From Burkholderiaceae bacterium (GTDB taxonomy: Bacteria; Pseudomonadota; Gammaproteobacteria; Burkholderiales; Burkholderiaceae), in NCBI GenBank assembly GCA_022701845.1, contig JAKONS010000531.1, forward strand, positions 1 through 5,478: a stretch of 5,478 nt of DNA. The letters run 5' to 3'. Under the pieces are notes generated by a model, which searched no databases, was not told the origin of the DNA, and worked only from the letters and a program-made list of their open reading frames with translations. Within the stretch, counting starts at the first letter, position 1. Each line of letters starts with the position of its first letter. A program made the position numbers and the translations under genes. Positions 1 through 5,478 of the stretch are shown here, piece after piece.

Positions 1-48
1 ATCGGCCGGGTGTTCCGGCGTGGGGGCAACGACGGAGGTTTCGGGCAT
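1..48 (-). CDS. Probable start of a downstream gene (3' truncated by window edge)
   Basis: An ATG at 48-46 opens 16 codons that run off the window: MPETSVVAPTPEHPAD. The Pro/Ala/Thr-rich, GC-rich start contrasts with the AT-rich sequence before it (positions 1-60 are 39/60 GC against 25-28/60 in the neighbouring lines up to 240). A purine-rich GAAGAAAG lies about 9 bases upstream and could serve as a ribosome binding site. It would be the next gene of the same operon, perhaps resident DNA at the far edge of the effector cassette. Too little is visible to assign a family. An alternative is that the frame of the preceding remnant simply continues to the window edge. Confidence 0.4.
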   Translation of the reverse strand, partial: MPETSVVAPTPEHPAD

Positions 49-182
49 GAAGGACGTCTTTCTTCAAAAGCCCAATGTAGCCATGTGTTTGGGTGATGAC
101 AATACGTTGGTGGTCGCTGAACCACCAAACGTCGGAGCCTTATTAGTGGATGTCGCGACTTTGTCGGCAATTATTTTCTCAA
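49..182 (-). pseudogene. Possible frameshifted continuation of the small membrane gene
   Basis: Downstream of the 41-codon ORF, two segments in different frames look protein-like. From 180 the frame shifted by +1 relative to the ORF reads EKIIADKVATSTNK. From 139 the original frame, which has two TAA codons at 145-140, reads GSDVWWFSDHQRIVITQ and goes on through THGYIGLLKKDVLHAR. Joined, they give a plausible membrane-anchored protein with a Trp/His-rich soluble part. That needs one extra T in the TTTT run at 184-181 and one missing base near 140. Decay of an orphan immunity or accessory gene, assembly errors, or coincidence are the candidate explanations. The end of the remnant is not defined; 49 is chosen because a new start codon follows. 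No family is recognised. Confidence 0.3.
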
Positions 183-304
183 AATTTCATCTCGAATGTG
201 CAAATGACGTACAGAAGGCCGCCACCGATGATCGTTATTAGCGTCCCTAAAATAATTGCCATACAAGTAAGAAACTCGTGAATTTTTTGTTTTGTGGATT
301 TCAT
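179..304 (-). CDS. Hypothetical 41-residue single-helix membrane protein, possibly truncated
   Basis: No family is recognised. The ORF starts at ATG 304-302 and ends at TGA 181-179. The product has a basic, polar N-terminus (MKSTKQKIHEF), one strongly hydrophobic stretch at about 12-35 (TCMAIILGTLITIIGGGLL, then YVIC) with a GGG kink, and a short charged end (TFEMKF). This layout is that of an inner-membrane protein with one helix, and such order is unlikely in random AT-rich DNA, though it cannot be excluded. It follows the immunity gene by 60 bases on the same strand and could be a second protective factor, an accessory small protein, or the anchor of a larger protein. There is no clear Shine-Dalgarno motif upstream. 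The stop lies in a TTTTGA run, and the next frame continues in a protein-like way, so a frameshifted larger gene is a serious alternative. Confidence 0.5.
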   Translation of the reverse strand: MKSTKQKIHEFLTCMAIILGTLITIIGGGLLYVICTFEMKF

Positions 305-318
305 TGTGATTTTGGTTC

Positions 319-330
319 ACGCAGCTGCGT
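319..330. repeat. 12-bp perfect palindrome ACGCAGCTGCGT
   Basis: This GC-rich palindrome sits in otherwise AT-rich sequence, 15 bases upstream of the small membrane ORF start at 304. Allowing one bulged base, the symmetry extends outward to TCA...TGA. There is no U-run after it on either strand. An operator or a small hairpin shielding translation of the ORF are both possible; neither is shown by the sequence. Confidence 0.4.
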
Positions 331-346
331 TGAGATAACGCCGTTC

Positions 347-362
347 GTCAAATTTATTTGAC
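347..362. repeat. 16-bp palindrome just after the immunity gene stop
   Basis: GTCAAATTTATTTGAC is a perfect inverted repeat with 7-bp arms (GTCAAAT / ATTTGAC) around two bases, lying 2 bases downstream of the immunity gene TAA. As RNA it could fold only a short AT-rich hairpin, and no run of U follows on the minus strand, so it is a poor intrinsic terminator. It could be a dimeric protein binding site or chance in AT-rich DNA. Confidence 0.4.
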
Positions 363-364
363 CC

Positions 365-1516
365 TTAATCCGCCTGCTTGTGCTTATTGACAGAAGTAAG
401 TCGCAGCGTCGCGAGCCATTGGTCCCACGCAGTTTCCAGTTGTGACAGCGAATAAGGCGACGAGAACTTGCCGTTTTCGTCCCCCGATACAAGTGTGATG
501 GAAATCGATGGGTGAATAAAAGATTCCGCTTGGTCAGGTCGATGAATATTTTCGGCCATATAGGTGTAACGCGTCACTCCACTGGTTTTCGTATAGGTTT
601 CATGTGCCCACTGCTGGAAATGGATTCCTGCGATTGTCATTGTGGACTTGCGCAATTTTCTTATAAGTACTTCGTCTTCGAAAATCAAGGTCGAAGCCAT
701 CAACCGGCGCGAACGATCGAAAAGCGTCTCTTCATCATTGCCAAATTTCCCATTCATATCAATGCTTAACTTTGGCTGGCTTGAGTCGCTATAATTAAAG
801 CCGAATGTCGCTTTTTCATCGTCATATCCGATCTTCGCCTGATCGACAATAATATCATTCAAGCAAAAGCCTGCTTTGATATCTTCACGATTCTCCATTC
901 CGCGTAAATTTTGAGCGAAGAGTATTAGACGTTGTTCCGCTGCAGACGCATCGATCTGTTTGTATTGGCTGTTATCTGGATGAGCGCCGTTATTCGGCGG
1001 TGGAAATGACTCGGCTAACAATATCACATATTTTCCATTCACTAATGTATGCAATTCGCTTATCAACGAGCCGACCCATCCTACCTCGGCTTCCAGGCGT
1101 CTGAGTATTGTCGCGCGGCCGTTTGGAGTGCTTGACGATTTCTCCGCAATCAGCATGGAGGTTTCCATGTAGTCATTTCGTCCGCGAACCAGTTCGTCAG
1201 TTCGGGCGGCCACCATCTCATCGAAAGTTCTTTGGTCAATTTGCTTCCGCACCGGCATTTTGAGTTCGACCTGTTTAAAATCGGCGCCCGACCCAAAGTA
1301 GAATATTGCTGGATATACAATCGGGTTGCCTAACTCGGCCGGCAAATCGACGAGAAAGCGTCCAATGCAATGCGTGCGCGTTTGCGACGAGAAATTGATC
1401 ATGATCGGAGGTGTGTATGCCGGAATATTAAAACGCAGGTAAAGAGCCGCACATATGGCGCATCCTGTGGCCGCAAAAATGCCGGCAAGGATATATGCGC
1501 GTTTGGACGCCTTCAT
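365..1516 (-). CDS. tli4: Tli4-family T6SS immunity protein, N-terminally membrane-anchored
   Basis: The predicted role is to bind and block the cognate lipase in the periplasm of the producer and its sisters. The 383 residues start with a basic tip (MKASKR) and a hydrophobic helix at about 8-27, followed by a soluble body; this fits a signal anchor facing the periplasm. Cys19 in AATGC could serve as a weak lipobox, so a lipoprotein is possible. The body has two halves as in Tli4 proteins. The N-terminal half carries THCIGRFLVDLP (49-59 region) and an RRLEAEVGW segment; the C-terminal half opens with GFCLNDIIV (216-224) and ends with WDQWLATLRL (364-373). Cys50 and Cys218 sit in those two hallmark motifs and may pair in the periplasm. 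In P. aeruginosa, Tli4 (PA1509) is the partner of Tle4 (PA1510), which matches the order here. The ATG at 1516 overlaps the lipase stop. Sampled lines are 37-43% GC, markedly lower than vgrG, suggesting transfer as a pair with the lipase. Confidence 0.87.
   Translation of the reverse strand: MKASKRAYILAGIFAATGCAICAALYLRFNIPAYTPPIMINFSSQTRTHCIGRFLVDLPAELGNPIVYPAIFYFGSGADFKQVELKMPVRKQIDQRTFDEMVAARTDELVRGRNDYMETSMLIAEKSSSTPNGRATILRRLEAEVGWVGSLISELHTLVNGKYVILLAESFPPPNNGAHPDNSQYKQIDASAAEQRLILFAQNLRGMENREDIKAGFCLNDIIVDQAKIGYDDEKATFGFNYSDSSQPKLSIDMNGKFGNDEETLFDRSRRLMASTLIFEDEVLIRKLRKSTMTIAGIHFQQWAHETYTKTSGVTRYTYMAENIHRPDQAESFIHPSISITLVSGDENGKFSSPYSLSQLETAWDQWLATLRLTSVNKHKQAD
1513..1516 (-). promoter_or_regulatory. 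ATGA stop/start overlap coupling lipase and immunity genes
   Basis: The immunity ATG (1516-1514) overlaps the lipase TGA (1515-1513). No strong Shine-Dalgarno motif is visible in the last lipase codons upstream, so immunity protein synthesis probably relies on termination and reinitiation. This would keep the immunity protein made whenever the toxin is made. Confidence 0.75.
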
Positions 1517-3234
1517 GGGTAGGGCTTCGGTGGCGGAATGTCGAAAAATCGGGTCGCTAATTCAGCGATACGGACGATAGCGTAGCCGGTGACGTTTCGG
1601 GCGTCCTTCGACTTGTAAGCCGGCTCATGCTCCAAACCGCTAATTGCGAAAATCTGTTTTATATGGGGTTGTGGCGCTCGACCGCTGAGTACAGGTACTG
1701 TTCCATCGCCATCTTCAGCAGGTTTTTTCGCGTGCAGTATGTAGTGCACTGTTTGGTTGAAAACCTTTTGGGTGGAGCCAGGCACTGCCCGAGCGGCCTC
1801 GGGACCATGCATATAGAGAAGATTGGAGCCGCCTTGCGCGACCTGTCGGTCTTGCCAGTGAAAAACGCCGCGGGAGTCGCGCGAGGCATCGGCCCCTGAG
1901 CCGTCGAGCGCTTCCGCTCTTGTGGGCGCTGCAATGTTATACGAATGCGTATTGCCCGGTTCACTTGTCCAACTGACTGTTTCGGATGTGGGAATGCCAA
2001 ATCCATAGAATGCCCAACTATTATGATGGTAGCCATTTCTAATTTTTTGCTGGAAAACGATGGCTTTGTTGAGGGATTTTTCATAAGTCACCCAGTCAAT
2101 GGAAATGCCGTCGCGGGGATTCAGCCATTCCTCTTTTATCAAACCCCACCATCTATTGCGTGTTTTGTATATCGTCTCATGGTAGTTGCCTGCAGCATAG
2201 CTGTTGGTCATGGGTTCAGTGCCGCCAAAGCTAAAACGCAGCCAGTCAGTTCGATAATCCGCTGCAGGCAGAAGCTCTAGTGCGCCCGGGGACTGTGCAA
2301 AAACTGCGGTAATTTCTCGACCGTTGCTGCCAATTACCAAAGACGCGAGGAGATTTTCGTCCCACATGCCGACCTTGCAGCGACGGTAAGTTACTGCAGC
2401 GCCTATTGCCGGCATGACGCCATGTACGATGCCGGCGATCGCTGCGAACATTCCGGGCAGTTGGGCACAACGTCTGGCTACCAGCCCGCCCATGCTGTGT
2501 GTGACCACAATCACCTGTTCGCAGCGTCCTGCCTTGCTATTGTTGGCAGCGATAATCTGCCGAATCCGCGCTGCTAGCTTGTTCGCCGAAACCTCGTTGC
2601 TCTGCAGCCAGTTGTAGCCGAATGCGTAAACAGGATAAACCCATTCTTCCGCATTCCGGCATTGGTCGGCGGTCAATGGCTCGAACCCCTTTCTAATTTG
2701 CCAGCGAATACCGTCGCTTATTTCGCGCAGTCCGGCATTAAATATTTGATGGGGGCTTTCGCCGATGCCCACGCCTCGCTGACCATGAAAGGTTTCTTCA
2801 AGCCATATCAGCGTGCTTTGATAACTGGCTGCCGCAATCTCACCCCAACCGCGTTGGCGGAAGTGCTCTTCAGCAGTAAGGATGCCGACCGATTTTGGTA
2901 CCGCCCCATTTGGATCGACCTCGGTACGATCCGGATGCAAATACATTTGGCGCCGCCCAGCGCTTCTCAGGACTTGTTGGCTTGCGAGGCTGACAAGGCC
3001 ATCGAAACGCCAAACCTGTTCTTGTTGCCCGATCACCTTCAAATTGCTGCCCATCGTGCCCGGCACGAAAACGATCGGCAGGCTGCGCACGGTGCTGCAG
3101 ATCAACCCGACCGGGTCGGTCCTGCTGGCATGGGTGAGTTCCGGGGTGAAGACATGTTTGCCGTTCGCATCGAGGCGGGGGTAGAGATAGCGCTCCGGTA
3201 GGCGCGGCGCAGTAGCAGATGGGGCTGTCGTCAT
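1513..3234 (-). CDS. tle4: T6SS Tle4-like phospholipase effector (alpha/beta-hydrolase, PGAP1/LCAT-like)
   Basis: The 573-residue product has the parts of an LCAT/PGAP1-like serine lipase. These are an oxyanion-hole loop at 54-65 (IVFVPGTMGSNL), the nucleophile elbow VTHSMGG with Ser247, a following HGVMPAIGA strand at 271-279, the acid in EDGDGTVP (probably Asp510) and the base in GLEHEPAY (His536). The roughly 230 residues between HGVMPAIGA and the acid are Trp/Tyr-rich and would hold lid elements. There is no signal peptide or membrane helix, as expected for a T6SS cargo delivered by the spike. The elbow has Thr where the usual GxSxG has Gly. The ATG at 3234 is the only sensible start, since the next Met is residue 61 inside the oxyanion loop. 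Context decides the role: vgrG lies directly upstream and a Tli4-like immunity gene overlaps its stop. Known Tle4 (PA1510/TplE of Pseudomonas aeruginosa) is a PGAP1-like lipase acting on target membranes. Substrate specificity cannot be read here. Tle family number is inferred largely from the immunity partner. GC is much lower than in vgrG. Confidence 0.88.
   Translation of the reverse strand: MTTAPSATAPRLPERYLYPRLDANGKHVFTPELTHASRTDPVGLICSTVRSLPIVFVPGTMGSNLKVIGQQEQVWRFDGLVSLASQQVLRSAGRRQMYLHPDRTEVDPNGAVPKSVGILTAEEHFRQRGWGEIAAASYQSTLIWLEETFHGQRGVGIGESPHQIFNAGLREISDGIRWQIRKGFEPLTADQCRNAEEWVYPVYAFGYNWLQSNEVSANKLAARIRQIIAANNSKAGRCEQVIVVTHSMGGLVARRCAQLPGMFAAIAGIVHGVMPAIGAAVTYRRCKVGMWDENLLASLVIGSNGREITAVFAQSPGALELLPAADYRTDWLRFSFGGTEPMTNSYAAGNYHETIYKTRNRWWGLIKEEWLNPRDGISIDWVTYEKSLNKAIVFQQKIRNGYHHNSWAFYGFGIPTSETVSWTSEPGNTHSYNIAAPTRAEALDGSGADASRDSRGVFHWQDRQVAQGGSNLLYMHGPEAARAVPGSTQKVFNQTVHYILHAKKPAEDGDGTVPVLSGRAPQPHIKQIFAISGLEHEPAYKSKDARNVTGYAIVRIAELATRFFDIPPPKPYP
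2488..2502 (-). other. Lipase nucleophile elbow, T-H-S-M-G variant
   Basis: These five codons encode residues 245-249 of the lipase, with the predicted catalytic Ser247 at 2496-2494. They follow a hydrophobic strand (QVIVV) and precede GLVAR, which is the normal strand-elbow-helix arrangement. The first position is Thr instead of the Gly of the textbook GxSxG. The partner residues are Asp510 at 1707-1705 and His536 at 1629-1627. Confidence 0.8.
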
Positions 3235-3258
3235 GGGTGTTGAGAAAAGGTTTTGGAT
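3235..3258 (-). other. 24-bp vgrG-lipase spacer, in frame, no clear ribosome binding site
   Basis: Between the vgrG TGA (3261-3259) and the lipase ATG (3234-3232) there are exactly eight sense codons and no second stop, so the two genes share one reading frame separated by a single TGA. Read on the minus strand, the spacer is AT-rich (AAAACCTTTTCTC in its middle) and holds no AGGAG-like motif at a normal distance from the ATG. This suggests that translation of the lipase depends on ribosomes finishing vgrG. The composition change between vgrG and the cassette falls at this spacer. Confidence 0.7.
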
Positions 3259-3426
3259 TCACAGGGTGCGCAGCACGATGCCGTCGGGTGCGTCGCCGCG
3301 CTGGGTGGCGATGCGGCCTTCGGCGTCGCTGTTCTCGCCGAGCACGTCGCCGCTTTCGCGCAGCACTTCCAGGCGGGTGTCCGGCATCGGGCGGTGGTGT
3401 TCGTCGTAGACGACATAGCGGTCGTC
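3259..3426 (-). other. Transthyretin-like C-terminal tail of VgrG, likely effector adaptor
   Basis: The last 55 codons of vgrG, after the DUF2345-like needle, start at DDRYVVYDEHHRPMPDTRLE and run on to a segment with NSDAEGRIATQ. The pattern of a beta strand, a 'xPxPxxxxxV' turn, and a 'TDxEGR'-like strand is that of the short transthyretin-like (TTR) extensions found on some VgrGs and T6SS cargo proteins. In enteroaggregative E. coli, the TTR extension of VgrG1 is known to bind the lipase Tle1. By analogy this tail probably loads the lipase encoded 24 bp downstream. The tail keeps the high GC of vgrG, so it was not acquired together with the lipase in its present form. The fold assignment rests on pattern recognition only. 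Confidence 0.6.
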
Positions 3427-5478
3427 GAAGGCGGTGGCCGGCATGCGGTTGAGATGCGCGGCGCGGCTGCGGGGGCCGTGGCTTTCCTGGCCGGCCGAGT
3501 GCAGGGCGATGCGACCTTCGGTCAGCAGGGCGATCTGCGCTGCGGTGATCTCGATGCAGGTGCCGCCCACGTTCAGCCGGATGCCCTTGGCAGCGGTGAC
3601 CTGCACCCAGCCGTCGGTCGAACCCAGTTCGGCGGTGTGTTTCGCGGCCAGCCGCAGGTCGCCGCCCTGCGCCTGCACCTCGACATCGCCCTGGGCGGCG
3701 AACAGCCGCATGCCGCGGTGGGCCAGCAGGCGGATCGCCTTCGCCGCGCTGGCCAGCAGGCTGCCGCCGGTGCTGAGACTGGTGTGCGCGGCACTCGTCA
3801 GCCCGATGTCGTCTCCAGCGGCCAGGTGCAGGCCTTGCGCGGCCGATGCCGCGATGCCGGCCGCGCTCGCCATCACCAGGTCAGGCGCCGACAACTCCCC
3901 GAGCGGTTGGCTGGATGCCCCGCCGATCGCGGCGTTCTGACGTGCGATGGCTGCGGCGACCGCCTGCTGGTCGCCGGTGTCCTGGGCGCCCAGATCCTGC
4001 GCACCGAGGGCATGCGCCTCCAGTTGCGCCTGTGCCGCTGCCAGCGATCGGCCGGTTTCCTGCAGTTCCTTCATGCCGCCGGCGGCTTCTTGCCGCTTGT
4101 GGGTGCTGATCAACAGCCCATCACCCGCACGCAGCGCGCCATGGCCGTCGGTGCGCAATTCGAAGCCTTCGCCGCGCGCTTCCTGCCGGCCCTTGCGGTG
4201 CAGGATCCGGTGGATGCGGCCGAGGCTGAGCTGGCTCAGACGGTGGTCGGAGCCGAACTGGGCCTGGAGGGCGCCGGGGGTGTCGTCGAAAACCACCTGG
4301 TTGCCGCCGGCGCCTGCATCGGGCGTCCCATGCTGGGGCAACTCGCGGCTGCGCAGGCCGCTCAGCGCGTGCTGGTGCGGCAGCTCCCAGGGTTGGCGAT
4401 GCGCATTGTGGAAAAGGCTGCCCACGCAGACCGGCAGGTCCGGGTCGCCGCCGAGAAAATCGATCAGCACCTCCTGCCCGACCCGCGGCAGTGCCACCTG
4501 GCCCATCGCACTGCCGGCCCAGGTCGAGGCGACCCGCACCCAGCAGGAGGTGCTGCCGGTCGCGCCGTCCGGCCGGGGCTCCGGGCGATGCCAGCGGAAT
4601 TTCACCTTGATGCGGCCGAGCGCGTCGGTCCAGACCGGGTACCCCGGCGGGCCGCTGACGACCGCCGACTGCGGGCCGTGGGTGAACGGCTTGGCGCGGG
4701 TGGGTGCGGGCCGCAGCGCCTGCGACAGCGGGTGCGCGGTCAGCTCCACCTGCACTCGCCAGCGCGGGCGGGCGTCTGCGCCGGGTCGCTGGCTTTCCTG
4801 CGGCAGCTCTTCCAGCACGAAATGGGTGTCGAGCACCAGCCAGGCGGTGTTGACCTGCGCGCGGGGATGCCCGACCAGCTCGAAGCTGCAACCCGGCACC
4901 AGCGCGCGCAGGTTGCCGCTGGCCTGCATGCGGCCGGCGGCGGTGTGCAGCGCCTCCAGCCGGCGTTCTGCCAGCAGGCGGCCCTCGGTGGTCGCCCGGT
5001 CGAGCGCCTCACGGCGGGCGTCGCCATCGTGCGGGCCGAGGTAGGCGCGCGGCTGTGCGTAGTGGCTGGCGAGCGGTCCGCCGTGCCATTCGTAGACGGT
5101 ACCGGCGGTCGGCCGCGCCGGGCGGCCGGCGCGTGCGCTCGTCGCCAGCTGGGCGCGGGGCTGGGTGTAGTCGTGGTCGTCGGTTTCGTAGCGCCCGGTG
5201 ACCAGCTGCTGGCCGACCGTCAGGCGGTGGAGATATTCGGCGTCGGCCTTCCAGCCCGGCGCACGAAATGCGATGCGCTGGTAGGCCGGTGCGGGAAAGG
5301 GCCCGAATCCGCCGACGTCGGTCACCACCAGGGTGTGCCGGCCGCCCGCATGCCGGAAGTAGTAGTTGATGCCCCACTCCTGGCAGAGGCGCTCGAAGAA
5401 GGCGAAGTCGGTTTCGTTGTACTGCGTCTGGTAGTCGCGCAGCGGCAGCTCGCGCGACAGCTGCCACTCGACGGCGCC
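3259..5478 (-). CDS. vgrG: VgrG, type VI secretion spike/tip protein (5' partial)
   Basis: VgrG trimers cap the Hcp tube of the T6SS and carry effectors into target cells. The frame is open from the window edge to the TGA at 3261-3259, giving 739 visible residues. A GTG at 5328 is not the real start, because the 50 codons upstream of it read as ordinary VgrG (YNETDFAFFERLCQEWGINY, typical of the gp27-like base). In visible numbering, the rest of the gp27-like part covers about 1-250. The gp5-like OB-fold follows at about 275-360 (VWTDALGRIKVKFRWHR, then GQVALPRVGQEVLIDFLGGD). An Ala/Gln-rich helical stretch lies at about 467-520. A DUF2345-like needle region rich in Ala, Gly and short beta repeats spans about 535-665. 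A 55-residue transthyretin-like tail ends the protein. Full VgrGs of this class usually have roughly 150-200 more N-terminal residues, which lie outside the window. GC is about 72-75% in sampled lines, far above the downstream genes. The family call is secure; the exact domain borders are estimates. Confidence 0.96.
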   Translation of the reverse strand, partial: GAVEWQLSRELPLRDYQTQYNETDFAFFERLCQEWGINYYFRHAGGRHTLVVTDVGGFGPFPAPAYQRIAFRAPGWKADAEYLHRLTVGQQLVTGRYETDDHDYTQPRAQLATSARAGRPARPTAGTVYEWHGGPLASHYAQPRAYLGPHDGDARREALDRATTEGRLLAERRLEALHTAAGRMQASGNLRALVPGCSFELVGHPRAQVNTAWLVLDTHFVLEELPQESQRPGADARPRWRVQVELTAHPLSQALRPAPTRAKPFTHGPQSAVVSGPPGYPVWTDALGRIKVKFRWHRPEPRPDGATGSTSCWVRVASTWAGSAMGQVALPRVGQEVLIDFLGGDPDLPVCVGSLFHNAHRQPWELPHQHALSGLRSRELPQHGTPDAGAGGNQVVFDDTPGALQAQFGSDHRLSQLSLGRIHRILHRKGRQEARGEGFELRTDGHGALRAGDGLLISTHKRQEAAGGMKELQETGRSLAAAQAQLEAHALGAQDLGAQDTGDQQAVAAAIARQNAAIGGASSQPLGELSAPDLVMASAAGIAASAAQGLHLAAGDDIGLTSAAHTSLSTGGSLLASAAKAIRLLAHRGMRLFAAQGDVEVQAQGGDLRLAAKHTAELGSTDGWVQVTAAKGIRLNVGGTCIEITAAQIALLTEGRIALHSAGQESHGPRSRAAHLNRMPATAFDDRYVVYDEHHRPMPDTRLEVLRESGDVLGENSDAEGRIATQRGDAPDGIVLRTL

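Noticed and set aside
20..241. Plus-strand 73-codon reading frame starting at GTG
   Set aside because: It has no recognisable domain, helix or ribosome binding site, and the minus strand of the same DNA reads in a more protein-like way. It may continue from outside the window, but nothing supports it.
320..355. Possible sigma-70 promoter (TTGACG and TTATCT on the minus strand) for the small ORF
   Set aside because: The two hexamers are only 7 bases apart, and no -10-like hexamer lies about 17 bases from the TTGACG.
347..362. Intrinsic terminator after the immunity gene
   Set aside because: The palindrome is AT-rich with almost no loop, and no U-run follows on the minus strand.
1659..2084. 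Minus-strand 141-codon frame inside the lipase
   Set aside because: It is out of frame with the lipase, which encodes the GDGTVP acid motif in this region; the product has no recognisable features.
2870..3262. Minus-strand 130-codon frame starting at the vgrG stop
   Set aside because: It overlaps the start of the lipase in another frame. The lipase frame carries the conserved oxyanion motif in the same stretch, so this is a shadow.
3947..5044. Long plus-strand open frame of 365 codons opposite vgrG
   Set aside because: It lies fully antisense to the clear VgrG frame in 70%+ GC DNA, where stops are rare. Its Ser/Arg/Ala/Cys-rich product is typical of a shadow frame.
5326..5328. GTG as start of vgrG
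   Set aside because: The frame is open upstream to the window edge and reads as standard VgrG sequence, so the gene is simply truncated by the window.

Overview
The window looks like part of a chromosome from a high-GC Gram-negative bacterium, most likely a gamma- or betaproteobacterium (Xanthomonadales or Burkholderiales are guesses from protein style and GC). It carries a type VI secretion system (T6SS) effector module. All supported genes lie on the minus strand, so transcription runs from position 5478 towards position 1.

Layout in order of transcription: (1) 5478-3259, the C-terminal 739 residues of a VgrG spike protein, cut at its 5' end by the window edge, with a short transthyretin-like tail after the needle domain. 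(2) 3234-1513, a 573-residue alpha/beta-hydrolase with a readable Ser-Asp-His triad, best read as a Tle4-type (PGAP1/LCAT-like) antibacterial lipase. (3) 1516-365, a 383-residue membrane-anchored or lipidated protein with the hallmarks of the Tli4 immunity family; its ATG overlaps the lipase stop by 4 bp. (4) 364-49, an AT-rich stretch with two short palindromes, a 41-codon ORF for a one-helix membrane protein, and what looks like its frameshifted continuation. (5) 48-1, the probable GC-rich start of another gene that leaves the window.

How they would work together: VgrG forms the tip of the T6SS needle, its tail is the likely docking site for the lipase, the lipase would attack membrane phospholipids in the target cell, and the Tli4-like protein would protect the producer and its kin from the periplasmic side.

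Base composition changes abruptly at the vgrG/lipase junction. Hand-counted 60-base lines are 72-75% GC in vgrG, 37-52% in the lipase gene and 37-43% in the immunity gene, with GC rising again to 65% in positions 1-60. This suggests an exchangeable effector-immunity cassette inserted behind a resident vgrG. The module type is known. The least explained part is the 364-base AT-rich stretch downstream of the immunity gene. No RNA genes, CRISPR arrays, insertion sequences or convincing terminators were seen.
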